Below are positions 46,009 to 55,976 of a stretch of DNA of 64,000 nt, piece by piece. Under the pieces are notes generated by a model, which was given only the letters and a program-made list of their open reading frames with translations, had not been told where the DNA came from and did not search any database. The stretch lies in assembly GCA_029981855.1 (NCBI GenBank), contig JARRCS010000011.1, positions 62,001 to 126,000 on the forward strand, in the 5' to 3' direction. The position numbers and the translations under genes were made by a program. Each line of letters begins with the position of its first letter. Position 1 is the first letter of the stretch. The DNA is from Halanaerobiales bacterium (GTDB taxonomy: Bacteria > Bacillota > Halanaerobiia > Halanaerobiales > DTU029).

Positions 46009-46940
46009 TATTAATCAAACCTTTACCCAAAATCCTTTCCAGTTTATTAACTTCCTAAAATCCGTGATTTTAATTTTAACAAGGTTCCCATCAGTTAGTT
46101 ACACCAGTAAAAAAATCTGTTTCACTGAATGAAGATATTTTACAATAAGCTTACTCCCCTTCAATTGTTTTTTATATTATTTATATTAGCCAAAAGATTT
46201 TAAAAACCTTTTTTTATATTAATTTTCTTATAACAAAAATAATTGACTATTAAGGTAGCATTTTCCTGAACAAAAATTCGCAGCCAGACCTCTCCGACTG
46301 CTGTATGTAAACTAATTAATATTTTTCACATTGTAGAATGATATAGCATAACTAATTTCACATCAATGATGTTACGTATATTGAAATGCATTTGGCCGAT
46401 TTCATGTTCTAATGTAAGCCTTTTGTTATGAAATGAATATTCTTTAATTACACCTTTACATCTACGAATCCGTTTATTTGGCAAACTGCACATTGCCACA
46501 CTTCAAAACTTATCTTTTATGTCAAATTATTTCCCCCTACTTCACCTGGTCAAATTATATAATCTGACAAAATAAATCTCAGTTTAAATAATCTTCCTCA
46601 TATAAATAGGATTATCTGGAAATAATTTATTTAGGTACACAAAAAAATTAGGGAAAAGCCTGCGCAATACACAGTTGCTTTTCCCTCTCTTGAGTTGATT
46701 CCAATGATTATTATGGCCAACTTTCTTAAAAATATACCTGAATATGCTACATTGGGAAAAACAATTACCTCATTATGGCTGTAAAGCATGTGGCAAGTAT
46801 ATGGCTATTGCTTTCTGAAAAGGAACTGATAATCACTGTTGGCGTTTATAATATTACCACCCATATAAAAAATATACCTTTAAATAAATGTTATTTTATA
46901 CCAAAAGACAAAGTTTATTGTTTTATGCAACTATTATATT
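46009..46940. other. 930-bp AT-rich gap, no convincing gene
   Basis: Several short frames are open, including a 66-codon one at 46775-46975 without a good ribosome site. None is convincing. A hairpin at 46643-46686 reads as a terminator on the minus strand. Confidence 0.5.
46643..46686 (-). terminator. Terminator-like hairpin
   Basis: Minus strand AGGGAAAAGC ... GCTTTTCCCT then AATTTTTTT. No gene ends immediately upstream on this strand; the nearest is the 30-aa micro-protein at 46941. Confidence 0.6.
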
Positions 46941-47033
46941 TTAATAACACCATCCACCAAGTAATAGCAATATGAGAATTAAAAAGATTATGAATACAGG
47001 ATTGTCATGGCAAAGTGACATAAAATCACCCAT
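46941..47033 (-). CDS. YjcZ-like sporulation micro-protein 1
   Basis: 30 aa: MGDFMSLCHDNPVF then IIFLILILLLLGGWCY. The hydrophobic C-terminal helix and the ending GGWC are the pattern of the YjcZ/small spore membrane protein family. GGGAGG lies upstream. A CATATATTA (47100-47092, minus) matches the sigma-K -10 pattern CATAnnnTA. Function in Bacillus is unknown; the family is spore-associated. Confidence 0.7.
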   Translation of the reverse strand: MGDFMSLCHDNPVFIIFLILILLLLGGWCY

Positions 47034-47147
47034 AAAAGAACCTCCCTTCTATTTAAATTAGACTATTTTAGCTATTTGTTTTAAGTTATTATAATATATG
47101 CTATGTTTTAAAAAATTGTGAAATGTGGTAACAGTAAATATACTTTA

Positions 47148-47306
47148 TTATAACGAATAGAAACATTTCACCTCAGTTGGGGGAACCTGGCTGCGGTTTC
47201 TAGGTTTTTTTATAAATATAAGTTGTTCAATTATTTCTTCAGAGGAGTTACCCCGGCCATTATGCTGATATCTTTTCCCGATATATTTTCTGATTATTTT
47301 ATTCAT
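47148..47306 (-). CDS. Small hypothetical protein
   Basis: 52 aa, ATG 47306 with AAAAGGAGT upstream (good spacing). N-terminus MNKIIRKYIGKRYQHNGRGN, ends FYSL. Basic N-terminus, no membrane segment, one Cys. I do not recognise a family. It sits between the two micro-protein genes and could be a sporulation gene. Short size means it could be chance. Confidence 0.4.
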   Translation of the reverse strand: MNKIIRKYIGKRYQHNGRGNSSEEIIEQLIFIKKPRNRSQVPPTEVKCFYSL

Positions 47307-47351
47307 TTTTGACTCCTTTTTTGCTTAATGTAGCAATAATTAACTTATTGG

Positions 47352-47360
47352 CATACAATA
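47352..47360 (+). promoter_or_regulatory. Putative sigma-E/sigma-K -10 element
   Basis: CATACAATA, a match to CATAnnnTA and to the sigma-E -10 pattern CATACAnT, 31 bp upstream of the YjcZ-like micro-protein 2 start. The -35 is not clear. Confidence 0.45.
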
Positions 47361-47390
47361 AAATAACCCTGGTCGAAAGGAGGATTAATA

Positions 47391-47483
47391 ATGGGTAATT
47401 ATTATGGCAATGAAAGCGAAGCCTTTATCTTGTTCTTAATTTTAATTCTATTATTACTTGGATTTATGAATGGATGGTGTTAA
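47391..47483 (+). CDS. YjcZ-like sporulation micro-protein 2
   Basis: 30 aa: MGNYYGNESEAFILFLILIL then LLLGFMNGWC. Strong site GAAAGGAGG before the ATG. It shares the helix-plus-terminal-WC architecture with micro-protein 1 on the opposite strand, also 30 aa. Probably a mother-cell-expressed spore membrane or coat peptide (family inference). Confidence 0.8.
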   Translation: MGNYYGNESEAFILFLILILLLLGFMNGWC

Positions 47484-47545
47484 ATATATTGGATTCTAAA
47501 AGGATAGTAATGGTTAAGGTTGTTTCTCATAATAATAGCACCAAT

Positions 47546-47572
47546 AGCACCCTAATTTTTAGGGTGCTTTTT
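47546..47572 (+). terminator. Terminator of YjcZ-like micro-protein 2
   Basis: AGCACCCTAA-TTT-TTAGGGTGCT perfect 10-bp stem followed by five T (counting the last stem base). Confidence 0.9.
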
Positions 47573-47597
47573 CCTTTAAAACTGACACTAAATCTTA

Positions 47598-47811
47598 CTA
47601 TTGTAGCAGTTTTTCAAGTTTAACCCATTCATTAATAATATTTTCCCATTTTGGGTATATACTTATCATTTCTTGAATTTCAACTCTAAATTAATGGTAT
47701 CACAGAACACTTACTACATACTCACTAACCTCTTTTAGGTTTCAGTCTCTGTTGAAAGTAATTTTTTAGTCAACAACTCAATCTCTTTTTCAGCATCAGC
47801 CTGGCATTCTA
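47598..47811 (-). pseudogene. Decayed gene pieces, possibly transposase
   Basis: Two minus-strand open stretches read like coding DNA: 47811-47735 (VECQADAEKEIELLTKKLLS then TETET, stop) and 47690-47598 (EIQEMISIYPKWENIINEWV then KLEKLLQ, stop). The first resembles the Asp/Ala/Glu helix found in IS1634-type transposases (from memory). Neither has a start. They may be the tails of one or two disrupted genes. Confidence 0.3.
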
Positions 47812-47906
47812 CTTATGGCTAGTCCTTTACTAATAAGAGTAATTTATGGTATGATATAAGGAGAAATAATTATTAATATCCTTTTAAAAGATAGGTGTGA
47901 TTTAAT

Positions 47907-48551
47907 TTGTTCCAACTGGAAAATGTTAGATACAAAAATATCCTTAAGATAGACCAGCTCACAATCAAAAAAGGTTTAATTACCTGTATCTTGGGCAAAA
48001 GCGGTAGTGGTAAAACAACCCTTTTAAAACTGTTAAACAATATGCTAGGCCCTGACAGTGGTTTAATTATCTTTAAGGATAGAAATATTTGCAAATATGA
48101 TCCCATTGAATTAAGAAGAGAAATTGTTATGTTGCCCCAAAATCCGGTTGTTTTCTCTAACACTATTCGAGATAATTTTATATTAACAGAAAAGTATGCA
48201 GAAAACCCACATGCCGGTGACTCCAGATATAAAGAAATACTGTCTAAAGTTGGAATTGATAAAAAACTCGATGATAGTGCTGATAATTTATCAGGCGGCG
48301 AAAAACAAAGACTGGCTCTTGCCCGCGTGTTACTTCTTAACCCAGGAATCCTTTTGCTTGATGAACCCTCTTCTGCCCTGGATGAAAAGACAGAAGAAAA
48401 AATTATTGAAATGGTAGTTAATTACATAAAAGAAAAAAAGGGTACTCTAGTGATGGTAACCCATTCAAAGAAGATAGCTGAAAAATATAGCGATGTCATT
48501 ATCACCATTGATAGAGGTCGAATAATAGACTTAGCTTTAAAGGAGGGATAA
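47907..48551 (+). CDS. fetA: ABC transporter ATP-binding protein, FetA type
   Basis: A 214-aa ATPase: Walker A GKSGSGKTTLLK, Q-loop PQNPVVFSNTIRDN, signature NLSGGEKQRLALAR, Walker B ILLLDEPSSALDE, His switch THSK. It pairs with the next gene as an FetAB/YbbL-YbbM type exporter, implicated in iron homeostasis and peroxide resistance in E. coli. The start is TTG (47907) with AGGTG upstream; the true start might differ slightly. Confidence 0.85.
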   Translation: MFQLENVRYKNILKIDQLTIKKGLITCILGKSGSGKTTLLKLLNNMLGPDSGLIIFKDRNICKYDPIELRREIVMLPQNPVVFSNTIRDNFILTEKYAENPHAGDSRYKEILSKVGIDKKLDDSADNLSGGEKQRLALARVLLLNPGILLLDEPSSALDEKTEEKIIEMVVNYIKEKKGTLVMVTHSKKIAEKYSDVIITIDRGRIIDLALKEG

Positions 48552-48553
48552 CT

Positions 48554-49336
48554 TTGACTGACATTATCGACATATCTACTCTACGTTTAGCTGTAGCCTA
48601 TATCTTTATCCTTATATTATTATTTATAGTAAAAATAAATAAAGTCGGCCATGAAGGAGAAATTATTATAGCATCAATCCGCATGACTATTCAATTGGTT
48701 CTGGTTGGCTATGTGTTAACTTACATCTTCGATAATCCAGGTCTTATTTATTCTCTATTAATTCTACTGATAATGGAAGGTTTTGCAATTAAAAACATTT
48801 ATGATAGAGTCAACAGAGAACTAAGTAAATCTATGAAATTAATTATTGCTATGGCCATGATAAGTGGAACAATGATCAGTATTATCTACTTTATCATCGC
48901 AGTCATCAACCTTAAACCATGGTACCAGCCTCAATACTTTATTCCCCTTTCTGGAATGCTCATCGGTAATTCCATGACCGGTATTGCACTGGGCACCAAC
49001 GGTTTGATTGAAGGGATCAGAAAGAACAAAGATCAAATAGAAAATGCCCTGATGCTAGGCGCAAGACCTGAACAGGCAACCAGGGATATATCTAATAATG
49101 CTTTTTACAATGCTATCTTACCAACTATTAATTCCATGCTAGGAATGGGCATAGTCTTTTTGCCCGGAATGATGACAGGACAAATTCTGGCAGGTGCGCC
49201 ACCTTTAACCGCTATAAAATATCAAATAGCTATAATGCTAGGAATCTCGGGTAGTGTCACATTGACAGTCTATATTATGGTTAAAGCAGGCATTAAAACC
49301 TTCTTTAATGAGAGAGCTCAGTTAGAAATCTTTTAA
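48554..49336 (+). CDS. fetB: ABC transporter permease, FetB type (UPF0014)
   Basis: A 260-aa membrane protein with about seven helices and the conserved LIPLSGMLIGNSMTGIAL-like segment (FIPLSGMLIGNSMTGIALG), ALMLGARPEQA and FLPGMMTGQILAGAPPLTAI. UPF0014 family partner of FetA. It starts 2 bp after fetA and ends before a long hairpin. Confidence 0.9.
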   Translation: MTDIIDISTLRLAVAYIFILILLFIVKINKVGHEGEIIIASIRMTIQLVLVGYVLTYIFDNPGLIYSLLILLIMEGFAIKNIYDRVNRELSKSMKLIIAMAMISGTMISIIYFIIAVINLKPWYQPQYFIPLSGMLIGNSMTGIALGTNGLIEGIRKNKDQIENALMLGARPEQATRDISNNAFYNAILPTINSMLGMGIVFLPGMMTGQILAGAPPLTAIKYQIAIMLGISGSVTLTVYIMVKAGIKTFFNERAQLEIF

Positions 49337-49392
49337 TCCCTCCCCTTTAACTTATTTTAAATAAAGTTTGATAAACTGAGCATAATATAATT

Positions 49393-49445
49393 AGAAGTCA
49401 ACAGTGATGCTTGGTCTTTTCCCAAGTCAATTGCTGTTGACTTCT
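49393..49445 (+). ncRNA. Long hairpin element 1 (terminator of fetAB)
   Basis: AGAAGTCAACAG (49393) pairs with CTGTTGACTTCT (49434) in a 12-bp perfect stem, with an inner CTTGG/CCAAG stem, then TTTATTTTAT. It can serve as fetB terminator, but the nested shape is more complex than usual. Confidence 0.6.
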
Positions 49446-49542
49446 TTATTTTATATAAGATACTGTGATTTAAATAAAAGCCCCAGGATATCTGGAAAAT
49501 TTTTCTGTGTATAATTAATTTATAGTCGGTTATCTTAATAAC

Positions 49543-49609
49543 AGAAGTCAACAGTGTTTAATCTTCCTCCTGTTAAAGCAGGTAGAAGGGAGTAGCGCTG
49601 TTGGCTTCT
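49543..49609 (+). ncRNA. Long hairpin element 2
   Basis: The same basal strand AGAAGTCAACAG (49543) pairs with CTGTTGGCTTCT (49598), enclosing CTTC/GAAG and CCTG/CAGG inner stems. 150 bp after element 1 and of the same build, so the two look like a duplicated structured element. Confidence 0.5.
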
Positions 49610-49743
49610 TGTTTCTATCAACAGAGCGATACAAACTATTTTACTAAAAACAACCTAGATCCAAAAAAATAGACCAATATTGCATTTAAATAAATGGATA
49701 AAAGTAACATCATATTTTATTTTCTTTCGCGAATAATATTAAA

Positions 49744-49757
49744 TGCAGTATACTGCA
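49744..49757. promoter_or_regulatory. Perfect 14-bp palindrome upstream of the repeat protein
   Basis: TGCAGTATACTGCA, 27 bp before the chosen start. It may be an operator or part of the promoter; no regulator is suggested by the window. Confidence 0.35.
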
Positions 49758-49783
49758 AAAATTATTTATAGGAGTTGATGCTT

Positions 49784-50461
49784 TTGGATCAAATTAATCA
49801 TCTGAGAAATAACCTCAGACAGGTAAGACAGAGCCTTAATTCCGTAATGGGGCAGGTTAATCAGCAGCTGACAAGTTCTGAACAAATTGTCCAAAATATT
49901 GGAAATCAACTCATGCAGCGAACTGGTGGGACCTTCGGTGCTCAGTTTGGAACAACCCAATTTGGAGGCAGTCAGTATCAGCCCACTCAGCAGTGGAATC
50001 AGATGGGAGCTGGCCAATTAGGTGCAACCGGTCAGTTTGGGGCTGGTCAAACCTTACAGCAAAACTGGGGTGCCAGAAGCCAGTATAATCCCGAGAATGT
50101 TGCCTCTTCTCAGAGGGGTGGCGGTATAAATCAGTTCGGTGCCCAGTATAGCTCCGGTAATAGGGATGAAGATATAGGTCAATCCTATTATCAAGCAACT
50201 CAGGGCGGCCAGTTTATGGGATCCAGGAGTCAGTATAATCCCGGAGCAATGACTGGCCAAACTACCGGGGCAATAACCGGTCAATTCGGAACTGGTTTAA
50301 ACCTCCAGCAGACTACCGGTACTAAAAGCCAGTATAACCTCGAGAATGTTGCCTCTTCTGAGAGGGGTGGCGGTGTAAATCAGTTCGGTGCCCAATATAG
50401 TTCAGGTAATAGAGATGAGGATATAGGTCAATCCTATTATCAGTCAAAACAGATGGTTTAA
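49784..50461 (+). CDS. Gln/Gly-rich duplicated protein, possible spore protein
   Basis: 225 aa from TTG 49784 (AGGAG 9 nt upstream; an ATG two codons earlier is too close to it). Residues 1-45 form an amphipathic coiled coil; the rest is low-complexity Gln, Gly, Ser, Asn and Tyr. A 39-residue module (SQYNPENVASSQRGGG ... INQFGAQYSSGNRDEDIGQS then YYQ) occurs twice, near residues 97-136 and 182-221, nearly identical. No family is recognised. The composition recalls gamma-type SASPs or coat proteins, but the typical GPR site is absent. Confidence 0.7.
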   Translation: MDQINHLRNNLRQVRQSLNSVMGQVNQQLTSSEQIVQNIGNQLMQRTGGTFGAQFGTTQFGGSQYQPTQQWNQMGAGQLGATGQFGAGQTLQQNWGARSQYNPENVASSQRGGGINQFGAQYSSGNRDEDIGQSYYQATQGGQFMGSRSQYNPGAMTGQTTGAITGQFGTGLNLQQTTGTKSQYNLENVASSERGGGVNQFGAQYSSGNRDEDIGQSYYQSKQMV

Positions 50462-50467
50462 CAAAAA

Positions 50468-50496
50468 GAGGGATAGGTTCAATACCTATCCTTCTT
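50468..50496. terminator. Bidirectional terminator
   Basis: GGATAGGT/ACCTATCC with a 5-nt loop, T-rich tails on both strands (CTTCTTCT and CTCTTTTTG). It lies between the repeat protein and the converging ABC-F gene and overlaps the latter's last codons. Confidence 0.8.
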
Positions 50497-52417
50497 CTAA
50501 ATAACCTTCCCATTCTGAATATAACTCTTTTAGCCGCTTTCCAGTATGCTCATATTTATCCTTAAGGTTATTTAAAAGATTAAAATCATTAAGATTATCT
50601 GGTTTAACCATCTCCTCTTCCAGTTCATTCATTAGTTCTTCCAGTGCCACAATCTCCTCTTCTAAGTCCTTTAATTTACTTTTTCTCTTCCTCTCTTCTC
50701 TGATTTTCTCCTTCAACCTATGATATTCTGATTTTTCTTCCCTTTCTTCGGGGTTTAATTCTTTCTGTCCCTCTAGATTCTTTAACTCCTCTTTTTTCCC
50801 CCGGTAATAATCATAATTGCCATAATACTTTGTTAGGTTCCCATTTTCTAGCTCGTAGGTATAATCGATAAATTTATTTAAAAAATACCTGTCATGGGAG
50901 ACAACCATAACTGTGCCGGGGTATTCCTTCAGAGTCTCTTCCAGTACCTCTCTGGAAGGAAGGTCAAGATGATTAGTCGGCTCATCCAGCAGCAAAAAAT
51001 TATAATCACCGTTCATCAACTGAAGTAACCTTAATCTGCTCTTCTCACCCCCACTTAAGGTGCTTACCTTCTTAAAGACTTCATCTTCGGTAAAGAGAAA
51101 GGCTGCCAGGGCATTCCTGGCCTCGGCAGTACTCATATCACATTCCCGGCGGAGGGCGGTAATCAGGTCATCATCAGGATTAAAACCTTCAAACTCCTGG
51201 CTGTAATACCCTATCTTTACATTAGCGCCTATCTTAACCTGTCCCCCGTCCGGACTAACTTCATCTAAAATAATCTTAAGCAGGGTGGTCTTCCCCGTCC
51301 CATTCCGACCGATGACAGCAATCTTTTCACCCCAGTAAATATCCAGATCCAGACCGGCCAGCACTTTTTCTCCGGAGAAGGATTTATCTACCCCTTCGAC
51401 CTTTAAAACCTCCCTGCCGCTCCTGTTACTGATAGTTAACTCCAGGCCCATCTGTCTACCATCTAAAACTGGTTTTTCCAGCCTTTCAATCCGGTCAAGG
51501 GCCTTCTGCATACTTTTCGCCCTTCTAAAGAACTTTACATTATCACCCTGCTGTCCCCATTGGTGCAAACGTTTAATAGCCTCTTCCATCCTCTTTATCT
51601 TTTTCTGCTGGTTCTCGTAGGCCTGTAAAAGCCGTTCATATCTCCGTTTCCGCTCCTTAAGATAATATGAATAATTGCCGTTATAGACCTCATCCCGGCC
51701 ATTTTTGATCTCAACTATCCTGTTGACAACCTCATCCAGAAAGTAACGGTCATGAGAAATGATAATAACTGCCCCCTGATATTCTTTAAGGTAATCCTCC
51801 AGCCATTGAATAGAAGGTAAATCTAAATGATTTGTCGGTTCATCCAGCAAAAGAAGATCAGGTTCAGATAGAAGAAGTTTAACAAGTCCGAGCCTCGTTT
51901 TCTCACCGCCACTTAAGGTTTCGACCTTCTTATTTAATTCCTCGGGGAAAAAACCCAGTCCCAGAGCAACCTGGTTAATCTTACTTTCATACTGGTATCC
52001 ACCATCAATTTCAAATCTATGCTGCAGCTGGCTGTACTCAGTCAGCAGCTGCTCAAGCTGAGAATCTTCCTCATCTTTACTGCTTTTCAGGCTAATCCTC
52101 TTTTCCAGCTCTCTAAGGGCATCTTCTAATTCAATTAAATCACTGAAGACGGTCTTAAGTTCCTCATAAAGAGTATTTTCAGGGTTGAAATCGGGCATCT
52201 GGCTTAAGTAACCGACCTTTAATCCCTTTTTTAGTGCCAGATTCCCGCCCGAATAGGGCTCAATACCAGCTATGATCTTAAAAACAGTTGTTTTCCCGGA
52301 GCCATTGGGGCCAATCAGCCCAACTTTTTCTCCTTCATTTATAAAAAGGGAAAAACCCTGCAAAACCCTGGTTATTCCATAAGATTTTTCTATATTATTT
52401 AGACTTAATACTGACAT
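50486..52417 (-). CDS. ABC-F family ATPase (YdiF/EttA type)
   Basis: A 643-aa soluble protein with two ATPase domains: GPNGSGKTTVFK and LSGGEKTRLGL in the first, GRNGTGKTTLLK and LSGGEKSRLRL in the second, each with a LLLDEPTNHLDLPS Walker B. The linker between them is the P-site-tRNA-interaction type, and the C-terminus (from about 540) is a charged coiled coil. ABC-F proteins act on stalled ribosomes or confer antibiotic protection. Which subgroup cannot be fixed from sequence alone. Confidence 0.92.
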   Translation of the reverse strand: MSVLSLNNIEKSYGITRVLQGFSLFINEGEKVGLIGPNGSGKTTVFKIIAGIEPYSGGNLALKKGLKVGYLSQMPDFNPENTLYEELKTVFSDLIELEDALRELEKRISLKSSKDEEDSQLEQLLTEYSQLQHRFEIDGGYQYESKINQVALGLGFFPEELNKKVETLSGGEKTRLGLVKLLLSEPDLLLLDEPTNHLDLPSIQWLEDYLKEYQGAVIIISHDRYFLDEVVNRIVEIKNGRDEVYNGNYSYYLKERKRRYERLLQAYENQQKKIKRMEEAIKRLHQWGQQGDNVKFFRRAKSMQKALDRIERLEKPVLDGRQMGLELTISNRSGREVLKVEGVDKSFSGEKVLAGLDLDIYWGEKIAVIGRNGTGKTTLLKIILDEVSPDGGQVKIGANVKIGYYSQEFEGFNPDDDLITALRRECDMSTAEARNALAAFLFTEDEVFKKVSTLSGGEKSRLRLLQLMNGDYNFLLLDEPTNHLDLPSREVLEETLKEYPGTVMVVSHDRYFLNKFIDYTYELENGNLTKYYGNYDYYRGKKEELKNLEGQKELNPEEREEKSEYHRLKEKIREERKRKSKLKDLEEEIVALEELMNELEEEMVKPDNLNDFNLLNNLKDKYEHTGKRLKELYSEWEGYLEEG

Positions 52418-52508
52418 GAAAAAATTCCCCCATTCACGGCAAGGTACTAATCATATTGTATCATAGTGTTGAGATTAGAACAAACCGGCAATTAAATTAA
52501 GGGGATAT

Positions 52509-53387
52509 TTATTTAACCACCGGGTTTGCTACCCTGTCTTTGTTCTGGAAGAAAACAGAAACCGTATTTCTACCAACATGTGCCCCGATGGCAGCCCCGA
52601 TCTCTGAGATTAAAAAGTCGTTTACCCCAAAACGTTCCTTAATCATCTCTCTTAATCTCTCGGCCAGGGCTAAATTTGCGGAATGGTTTATTCCTATTAC
52701 CTCCTGCTCTTTTATCCTGTAACCCCTCTCTTCCATGGTATCGAGTAAAAATTGCAGCATCTTTTTCTCACCTCTGACCTTATTTAAAGGAAGTATCTCC
52801 CCATCCTGGAAATGGAGAATCGGCTTTATATTCAGGATATTACCAACAAAAGCGGTAGTCTTCCTGATCCGGCCACCCCGTTTCAACATCTCCAGTGATC
52901 CCACGGCAAAGATATGTTCCATATGAGAACAGTAATCTAAGGTGGTCTCGATAACCTCACTTAAATCTTTACCTTCTTTAAGGAGTTTTGCCGCTTTGAC
53001 AACAGCCATACCAAATCCCACTGAAGCGCATCTACTGTCAATAACATGAATATCATCTGAACCAATATTCTCCTTGGCCAGAACAGCCGCTGCAAAAATA
53101 CCGCTTAATTTAGAGGAAAAATTGATCGATAAAACCTTATACCCTTCATCCAGTGCCTGCTTAAAAGCCTTCATAAATACAGCCGGTGTAATCTGAGAGG
53201 TTTTCGGTAATTCTGTACTTTCGTCGATTTTACGATAAAACTCAGCGGGAGAAAGATTATCCCTATCCAGAAAGATATCTTCTCCGAAATGAACCGGTGT
53301 TGGCAGCATAGTAATATTATACTTTCTGACTATCTCACAAGGTAGGTCTGAGCAGCTATCTGTAAACAACTTAACCATATCCATCAT
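52509..53387 (-). CDS. DegV family fatty acid-binding protein
   Basis: A 292-aa protein beginning MMDMVKLFTDSCSDLP, with TSQITPAVFMKAF, LSINFSSKLSGIFAAAVLA and HVGRNTVSVFF, typical DegV. Family members bind a fatty acid and hand it to a FakA kinase; no fakA is in the window. It lies between abc-f and yhbY in its own gap. Confidence 0.93.
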   Translation of the reverse strand: MMDMVKLFTDSCSDLPCEIVRKYNITMLPTPVHFGEDIFLDRDNLSPAEFYRKIDESTELPKTSQITPAVFMKAFKQALDEGYKVLSINFSSKLSGIFAAAVLAKENIGSDDIHVIDSRCASVGFGMAVVKAAKLLKEGKDLSEVIETTLDYCSHMEHIFAVGSLEMLKRGGRIRKTTAFVGNILNIKPILHFQDGEILPLNKVRGEKKMLQFLLDTMEERGYRIKEQEVIGINHSANLALAERLREMIKERFGVNDFLISEIGAAIGAHVGRNTVSVFFQNKDRVANPVVK

Positions 53388-53506
53388 TACACTCCCTCTC
53401 TTAATTTAGTTATAGATTATAATTCTTTAAATAAGATAATTTTTCCTCCCTTCCGGACCAAAAAACATCATATTTACCCAGATAAGTAGAATACTAGGTC
53501 AACGTA

Positions 53507-53797
53507 CTAAGGCAACCTGTAGATAGGTTCTTCCGGATTACGGCTAAAGATTAAAAAGACATTCCCGATTACCTGGACAACATCAGCCTCACACTTATCA
53601 GCCAGCTCATTAGCAACATCTCGGGCTTCTTCCAGGGAATTTTTTAATACCCTGCCCTTAATTAATTCATGGTCGGTCAGGGCCTCCTCCACCTGGCCAA
53701 TTACCGCCTGGCTAATTCCTTCCTTACCGATATGAATAATGGGGTCCAGTTTATTTCCCTGAGCCCGTAAATAGCTCCTCTGTTTTCCAGTTAACAC
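53507..53797 (-). CDS. yhbY: YhbY/CRM-domain RNA-binding protein
   Basis: A 96-aa CRM-domain protein: LTGKQRSYLRAQGNKLDPII, HIGKEGIS, LIKGRVL. It binds pre-50S ribosomes and assists large-subunit assembly. It is 12 bp downstream of obg, a conserved pair in Bacillota. Confidence 0.93.
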   Translation of the reverse strand: MLTGKQRSYLRAQGNKLDPIIHIGKEGISQAVIGQVEEALTDHELIKGRVLKNSLEEARDVANELADKCEADVVQVIGNVFLIFSRNPEEPIYRLP

Positions 53798-53809
53798 CTT
53801 ATCACTCCT

Positions 53810-55276
<1,467 letters not shown>

Positions 55277-55364
55277 TCATTAATATTACATCACTTAATA
55301 CTTCCATCAAATAAGTGATTTGTTGCATACTGAGGTTGATTTTATACCGGATCTCCGGAAATAA

Positions 55365-55555
55365 TCATTTAAATTAATGCCTCACTTTGTTCGGCAACTT
55401 GCTTTACCTTCAAACAACTGCAAATAGATGTTGGAGAGATGTTTAGAAATTTTTATAAATGAGCCTTAGTGAATCGAAGTTAAAAATCAGGCTGAAATTT
55501 TTACTGAATCGAAAACATCTATTTGTAGTTTGCAAAAAAGAAATTTCCTATGGTA
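55365..55555 (+). repeat. Dispersed intergenic hairpin repeat, copy E (expanded)
   Basis: Left block TTAAATTAATGCCTCACTTTG, arm AACTGCAAATAGATGTT (55426-55442), 71-nt insert, arm AACATCTATTTGTAGTT (55514-55530), tail AAATTTCCTATGG. The insert makes this copy longer than F and G. Confidence 0.7.
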
Positions 55556-55565
55556 TAAATTTATC

Positions 55566-55600
55566 AAAAAAAGAAAAACCCCCAGTAGTAGAACTGAGGG
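55566..55600 (-). terminator. rplU-rpmA terminator
   Basis: CCCTCAGT-(6 nt)-ACTGGGGG stem and a run of T on the minus strand, 17 bp after rpmA. A G-T pair is included. Confidence 0.85.
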
Positions 55601-55616
55601 CGGAAGTCATCTATTA

Positions 55617-55895
55617 TTAGTTAGCCAGACTCTCCAGCTGTTCACCGGTATAAACACTGATCTGGCGGGAATTTTTACCCTTTCTTTCAAACTGGACATA
55701 ACCATCTACTTTGGAAAAGAGGGTGTCATCTCCACCTCTACCAACATTCAAACCGGCATGGAATTTGGTTCCTCTCTGTCTTACCAGAATACTTCCGGCT
55801 TTAACAAACTGACCATCAAATCTCTTTACACCCAGTCGTTTGGATTCACTATCACGACCATTGCGAGAACTTCCAACACCTTTTTTCTTGGACAT
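55617..55895 (-). CDS. rpmA: Ribosomal protein L27
   Basis: A 92-aa protein starting [21 protein letters not shown]27 in most Bacillota begins with a Prp-cleaved extension ending in Phe-Phe-Ala; here the protein begins directly at the mature sequence. The expected ysxB (prp) gene between rplU and rpmA is also missing (81-bp gap). It sits in the peptidyl transferase region of the 50S subunit. Confidence 0.95.
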   Translation of the reverse strand: MSKKKGVGSSRNGRDSESKRLGVKRFDGQFVKAGSILVRQRGTKFHAGLNVGRGGDDTLFSKVDGYVQFERKGKNSRQISVYTGEQLESLAN

Positions 55896-55976
55896 CTATT
55901 CCACCCCCTATTAATATTATTTTTAGCCTGAATTAACTCTTCAGGCAGAAGTTTTCCAATTAACTAATATGATAGA

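Larger units (their letters stand above)
47484..47906. other. Gap with a terminator and decayed coding pieces
   Basis: Holds the terminator of micro-protein 2 and, on the minus strand, two short open stretches described separately. No intact gene. Confidence 0.5.

Noticed and set aside
46009-46640. Possible gene in the gap after the histidine kinase
   Set aside because: Only short broken frames on both strands, AT-rich and without ribosome sites.
46775-46975. 66-codon plus-strand frame
   Set aside because: No good ribosome site, and its sequence overlaps the micro-protein gene on the other strand.
32173-47900. Prophage or integrative element with att sites
   Set aside because: No integrase, no copy of the tRNA 3' end at the far side, so no attachment pair can be shown.
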